From the NCBI GenBank assembly GCA_041917855.1, contig JAYRWT010000019.1:1-18580 (forward strand): a stretch of DNA of 18,580 nucleotides, read 5' to 3'. The notes below the pieces were generated by a model. The model did no database searches and was not told the origin of the DNA. It saw nothing but the letters and a program-made list of their open reading frames with translations. Origin of the DNA: CALBLZ01 sp041917855. GTDB taxonomy: Bacteria > Patescibacteriota > UBA1384 > CAILIB01. Shown here piece by piece: positions 14,977 through 18,580 of this stretch (the stretch's first letter is position 1; the number at the start of each line of letters is the position of its first letter). A program made the position numbers and the translations under genes.

Positions 14977-16103
14977 ACGCTCAGCATGCTCCTAGCCATA
15001 GTCTCTGCAGCGTCTGGGTGATCAAATTGACCAATCGCCTTGCTCAGTGCATTACGCTCTTTTGCAGTATGCAAAATATGCAGCACCTCGTGGGCTAGGG
15101 TTTTTGCAGTGGTTGCCTTTTCATCAAGTACGATTGCTGCCCACTTTTGCTGTAATACCTTAGCGTTTTCCCACTGGTGATTCTGCGAGGCTGTTGAAAG
15201 CGGCAATAATATTGCCGGAGAGCGTGCGGCCGCTAACTCAAAGATTGTCCCACCCGCTCTGCTAATAACAAGACAACTTCTAACAATTACTTCTGGTAGT
15301 TCCTCGGCAATAAAGGGGGCAAGGTGCAGACGAGCACTTAACCCAGAAGGCAGCTTGTCAGCCTTACGTACACACTGAATAAAATCATGCTTACCTGTAA
15401 TATGGACTAGCTCGCAGTACGGCAGAATCTCAGACCAAGCCTCAGATACAAGCTCATTCACTCGGCGTGCTCCCTGGCTACCACCGATAACGGTAACAAT
15501 TGGTAGTTCGCCGCTAATCTCCCGGTGCTCTACAGTAATAGGTAAACTCTCGTCATACTCTGCGTAAAAATCCTCGCGTACCGGCTGGCCTGTAGCAATC
15601 AGTCGATCCTTCGGTAGGTTCTTGTAGAACTCTACGGGGAAGGCAGTAAAAATCTTAGTAGCAGACTTTGCAATAATGCGGTTGGCAAGTCCTGGCACAA
15701 CATCAGTTTCGTGGCAGTACACGGGAATACCAAACCGCTTTGCAGCCATAACAACTGGGATTGAAACAAATCCTCCTTTTGCAAACACCGCAGTTGGCCG
15801 CAGTTTTTTTAGTAATTTACGCGCTTGAAAAATCCCTCGTATCATTTTTACTCCCTCGGGAATATGACGTAGGGTTAAGAATCGGTTTAGTTTTCCTGCA
15901 GTAATTACATAGGCGGTAAAGGGCAATTCGCTTTCTTGTATCAGTGGCGATGCAACATCTTCTGCCATACCAGCATAACTACAGCGCAAATCTTTACCCA
16001 GTACCTGCGCCTGCGCTATGCATGCTTCCATTACTGGGAAAAGTGGAGCAATGTGCCCAGCCGTGCCTCCACCAACAAAAAGAATATGCGCTTTGCCACT
16101 CAT
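14973..16103 (-). CDS. murG: UDP-GlcNAc--lipid I GlcNAc transferase (MurG)
   Basis: GT28-family membrane-associated transferase that converts lipid I to lipid II on the cytoplasmic face; 376 residues. Motifs are the N-terminal G-loop FVGGGTAGHIAP (9-20), AKGGFVSIPVV (108-118), HETD (131-134, where HEQN is usual), TGQPVRE (171-177), the second G-loop VIGGSQGARRVNE (205-217), and the UDP-GlcNAc site SRAGGTIFELAAA (281-293) followed by SQNHQWENA (306-314). These departures from the E. coli motifs are mild and do not remove the key glycines or the donor-site Glu289. The gene overlaps both ftsW before it and murC after it by ATGA, so all three are likely translated by coupling. Confidence 0.95.
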   Translation of the reverse strand: MSGKAHILFVGGGTAGHIAPLFPVMEACIAQAQVLGKDLRCSYAGMAEDVASPLIQESELPFTAYVITAGKLNRFLTLRHIPEGVKMIRGIFQARKLLKKLRPTAVFAKGGFVSIPVVMAAKRFGIPVYCHETDVVPGLANRIIAKSATKIFTAFPVEFYKNLPKDRLIATGQPVREDFYAEYDESLPITVEHREISGELPIVTVIGGSQGARRVNELVSEAWSEILPYCELVHITGKHDFIQCVRKADKLPSGLSARLHLAPFIAEELPEVIVRSCLVISRAGGTIFELAAARSPAILLPLSTASQNHQWENAKVLQQKWAAIVLDEKATTAKTLAHEVLHILHTAKERNALSKAIGQFDHPDAAETMARSMLSV

Positions 16104-17254
16104 ACTGTTCGACTGCGTACAGCTGCTCGTTTTCTTATTGGCTGCTTAACCGGCTGGTATGTAGGCACATCGGTAGTGTGGCGGGAGATGCTCAGGAGCA
16201 CCCCGGCTGCCGTCATAGTAATCAGTAGGTAGCTCCCACCGTAGCTAATAAAAGGAAGCGGCAGACCTTTTAGGGGGACAAGCTGCAACATGGCAGCGAG
16301 ATTCAGGAACGATTGATAGGCTAACCAAGTAGTAATACCTGTGGCTAAGAATCTAGAAAAATCATCTGGAGCTCGCATGGCTACCCGGTAGCAACGGTAG
16401 ATAACAAATAAGATTGCTAGCACGAGTAGTGCACCTACAATAAACCCTAGCTCTTCAACCACTATGGCAAAGATTGAGTCTGTATGTGGTTCTGGCAAAA
16501 ACAGACGTTTTTGGCCGCTCTGCCCAAAGCCTAAACCAAACCACCCACCCGAACCAATGGCAATTGAAATATTTTTAACTTGGTAGGCCGCACCGCTCTG
16601 ATCTCGCTCAGGGTTTAAAAAGGTGCGAACACGTTCACGCCTATAAGGCACCGATAGCGCCGCCGCAACGCCAATGAGCAAAATTAAGCCTCCAGCTACA
16701 GCTTGCTTCCAAGTCATTCCCGCAACAATATAAATAGCAAGAGCTGAGACTAGAATTACCGTGAGCGTGCCAAAATCAGGCTGGCTAAGCATGAGTAGGC
16801 TAATTACAGCCACCACACCCATAAACGTGCCGAAGGTACGCCAGGTAGCCACCTCTGATCTATGTTGGGCAAACCACGCGGATAGGTATACGCAAAAGAG
16901 TAACTTTACTACCTCTGAGGGCTGGAAAGAAAAGAAGCCTAGATTTATCCACCGCTGCGCACCGTTAATATCTCCCTTGCTTAGTACGAATACGCTCAGC
17001 AATAGTACAAGGGAAGCTGGCAGCATCCACTTAGAAACTTTTTGCCAGGTGCGATAATCAATTAGTGAAGTCACTGCCATTAAACCAAGGCCAAGTATCA
17101 CCCAAATAAGCTGGCGCTTAAAGTAGAACTGAGGATCTGAGGTGTTATCCAGACTCACAATAATTGAGGCTGAGTAAATCATCACCACACCAAACAGCAC
17201 GAGACCTACTATACCGATTGCTAAGGCAGCATCGAGCTTTCTAGTGCGTAACAT
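16100..17254 (-). CDS. ftsW: Peptidoglycan glycosyltransferase FtsW (SEDS family)
   Basis: Polytopic SEDS polymerase that polymerises lipid II at the septum; 384 residues with about ten hydrophobic segments. Visible motifs are MIYSAS (25-30), GAQRWINLGFFSFQPSEVVKL (98-118), SQPDFGT (157-163), GSGGWFGLGFGQSGQKRLFLPEPHTDSIFAIVVEELG (234-270, where Asp259 matches the essential SEDS aspartate in the large outer loop) and PLKGLPLPFISYGGS (327-341). The C-terminal tail is short and strongly basic. FtsW rather than RodA is favoured by its place between murD and murG. It follows murD after a 4-base gap and overlaps murG by ATGA. A strong extended -10-like element covers the murD stop codon. Confidence 0.94.
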   Translation of the reverse strand: MLRTRKLDAALAIGIVGLVLFGVVMIYSASIIVSLDNTSDPQFYFKRQLIWVILGLGLMAVTSLIDYRTWQKVSKWMLPASLVLLLSVFVLSKGDINGAQRWINLGFFSFQPSEVVKLLFCVYLSAWFAQHRSEVATWRTFGTFMGVVAVISLLMLSQPDFGTLTVILVSALAIYIVAGMTWKQAVAGGLILLIGVAAALSVPYRRERVRTFLNPERDQSGAAYQVKNISIAIGSGGWFGLGFGQSGQKRLFLPEPHTDSIFAIVVEELGFIVGALLVLAILFVIYRCYRVAMRAPDDFSRFLATGITTWLAYQSFLNLAAMLQLVPLKGLPLPFISYGGSYLLITMTAAGVLLSISRHTTDVPTYQPVKQPIRKRAAVRSRTV

Positions 17255-17258
17255 GGGC

Positions 17259-18569
17259 TTATTCTACCATGCGACTACGTACGGCTTGAGCAAAGTCATC
17301 ACCACGCTCTGCATAGTTACTGTAAGGAATGTCACTACGTGTCCCTGGAGCTAGCAAAACCACATCCCCGGGCTGCGCAACAGCGAGTGCAGCAGCTACT
17401 GCAGCTGGAGCATCTGGCACTTCTTGGAAGTTGGTATAGAAAGCATTAGCAAATCCACGCTCGAACGCCTTGGTAGTATTCCCTGGCAAAAGGTAGATGC
17501 TGGCGCACTGCGGCGCAATTGACTGCGCAAAAGCGACGTAATCCGCCCCCTTATCACGACCTCCTAGAATAAGGTGAATTGGCCGCCCTGCAAATGCCTC
17601 CACGGCAACCTGTGAAGACTCTGGTGTGGTCGCAATGCTGTCGTCATAGAAGGCCACCCCATTTACTTCCCCAACAAAGGACAGTCGGTGTGCAAGTCCA
17701 GGAAATTCCAATACGACTTTTTGGATTACATCATCTGGTATGCCAAACTCCTTACCAACCAGATAGGCAGGAATAATGTTTTCTAGGTTATGTTCGCCAC
17801 GCAGCTTGCGGTCAGCAACGGAAAAAGGTAGTAGGGTCTGGCGGGTATACTCAATTACCTTCCCACGTACGTAGGCGCGGTACTCCTCCATGTCTGAGTA
17901 GCCTGTATTAATAATCGCTAAATCTGACGCTTGCTGATTCGCAAGTAGGTTTGCCTTGGCTCGGCGATAGTTTTGCAACGAACCATGGTGCTCAAGGTGG
18001 TCCAGGGTCACGTGCAGTAGCACGGCGATATCCGGGCTATATGGGCAATCTTCTAACTGAAAACTAGACAGTTCCAGCACTACAATATCTTCCTCGGTTA
18101 ACTCCTCTATGAAAGAGAAGGGATCAAGGCCAATATTACCGGCTAAGTATACCTTGCCCTTGCTGTACCCTGCCTCCAGCACTTTAGCAATGAGTGTGCT
18201 CGTTGTGCCCTTACCCTTCGTGCCGGTAATGCCAATGGTCTTAGCTGGCGTCAGCTCAAAAAAGTAACTAGTTTGTGAGGTAAAAACAGTACCTGCCTCC
18301 TGCGCCTCCTTAATACCTGGCAGTTCAAAAGAAAAGCCAGGACTGCGAAAGACTACATTGAAACGTTTTAGGTTATCAGTGACATCAGAGACAATTTCCC
18401 ACGTCACCCTTGCCGCTTCTTCCTCGGTAAACGTTGCTTGCTCGGTAGCAGCCGTGTCTTTATCTAAAATAGTAATTGAGTAACCCTTGCGTACCAGGTA
18501 TTGTGCAACCTCACGGTTATTTACCCCATACCCTAGAATTGCAATGCTTTTATTCTGTAGATCAATCAT
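17259..18569 (-). CDS. murD: UDP-N-acetylmuramoylalanine--D-glutamate ligase (MurD)
   Basis: ATP-dependent cytoplasmic ligase adding D-Glu to UDP-MurNAc-L-Ala; 436 residues. The N-terminal Rossmann-like domain begins SIAILGYGVNNREVA (8-22). The central ligase domain has the P-loop GITGTKGKGTTSTLI (113-127), LAGNIG (142-147), LELSSFQL (165-172), DHLEHHG (190-196) and YRRAKANLL (201-209), where Lys205 matches the carbamylated lysine. The C-terminal domain has GEHNLEN (258-264), HRLSFVG (294-300), YDDSIATTPES (308-318), GGRDKG (336-341) and APGTRSDIPYSNYAERGDDF (407-426), the last replacing the usual SPAxASFDxFxNFExRG. The P-loop Gly after GK and the TTPES segment are variants I associate with CPR-type MurD. 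The start is 11 bases from the window end, so its upstream signals are not visible. Confidence 0.95.
   Translation of the reverse strand: MIDLQNKSIAILGYGVNNREVAQYLVRKGYSITILDKDTAATEQATFTEEEAARVTWEIVSDVTDNLKRFNVVFRSPGFSFELPGIKEAQEAGTVFTSQTSYFFELTPAKTIGITGTKGKGTTSTLIAKVLEAGYSKGKVYLAGNIGLDPFSFIEELTEEDIVVLELSSFQLEDCPYSPDIAVLLHVTLDHLEHHGSLQNYRRAKANLLANQQASDLAIINTGYSDMEEYRAYVRGKVIEYTRQTLLPFSVADRKLRGEHNLENIIPAYLVGKEFGIPDDVIQKVVLEFPGLAHRLSFVGEVNGVAFYDDSIATTPESSQVAVEAFAGRPIHLILGGRDKGADYVAFAQSIAPQCASIYLLPGNTTKAFERGFANAFYTNFQEVPDAPAAVAAALAVAQPGDVVLLAPGTRSDIPYSNYAERGDDFAQAVRSRMVE
17261..17269 (-). promoter_or_regulatory. Predicted ftsW extended -10 promoter element
   Basis: On the minus strand, TGG plus TAGAAT (hexamer 17266-17261; 5 of 6 to TATAAT) ends exactly 6 nt before the ftsW ATG. 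It is formed by the last codons and the stop codon of murD. No -35 box lies at usual spacing. It is one of the two best matches among the six such elements in the window. Confidence 0.45.
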
Positions 18570-18580
18570 ACTACGGGTTA

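Noticed and set aside
1..18580. Possible use of TGA as a sense codon (as in some CPR lineages)
   Set aside because: TGA ends tyrS, murC, murG and murB at the expected family lengths, and no gene has an internal TGA.
1..18580. Mobile element, CRISPR array, tRNA or defence system
   Set aside because: No gap is longer than 50 bases, no repeat array, transposase, integrase or clover-leaf was seen, and almost every gene is a core cell wall, division, repair or translation gene.

Overview
The window is almost solid coding sequence: only about 140 bases lie between genes, and no gap exceeds 50 bases. I see no tRNA, rRNA, CRISPR array, insertion sequence or prophage gene. The standard bacterial code applies, because TGA ends tyrS, murC, murG and murB. 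Base composition is close to balanced. Family features suggest a member of the Candidate Phyla Radiation (Patescibacteria): a TyrRS with HVGR and an SDKDGKRPMLT-like segment, a MurD with a GTKGKGTTS P-loop, a MurG with HETD, very tight packing, and almost no Shine-Dalgarno sites. This placement is inference from remembered family patterns. TGA as stop argues against the code-25 lineages (Absconditabacteria, Gracilibacteria).

Layout. 2-1702 (+): a membrane-anchored protein with a propeller-like outer region, probably cut off at the window edge. 1699-4637 (-): tyrS-argS, an aminoacyl-tRNA synthetase pair joined by an ATGA overlap. 4677-7670 (+): a class A penicillin-binding protein with C-terminal Ig-like and FN3-like domains, transcribed divergently from tyrS. 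7660-18569 (-): one long run in transcription order murD, ftsW, murG, murC, murB, a second degenerate murB-like gene, ftsQ, recJ, radA.

The minus-strand run is a division and cell wall (dcw) cluster. MurB, MurC and MurD build the UDP-MurNAc peptide precursor, MurG makes lipid II, FtsW polymerises it, and FtsQ belongs to the divisome. The divergent PBP1A supplies further glycan polymerisation and cross-linking. recJ and radA (DNA repair and recombination) sit where ftsA and ftsZ would often lie. ddl, murE, murF and mraY are not in the window.

Two observations stand out. (1) All six internal gene starts that do not overlap an upstream gene (tyrS, PBP1A, radA, ftsQ, murB, ftsW) carry a -10-like hexamer ending 6-8 nt before the ATG, usually with an extended TGn. 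The five overlapping starts do not. This is the layout expected for leaderless mRNAs, and four of these promoters would lie inside the apparent operon. (2) MurB is encoded in tandem with a MurB-fold paralog that has lost the recognisable catalytic residues, while the main MurB itself has Asp at the position of the E. coli catalytic Arg159.
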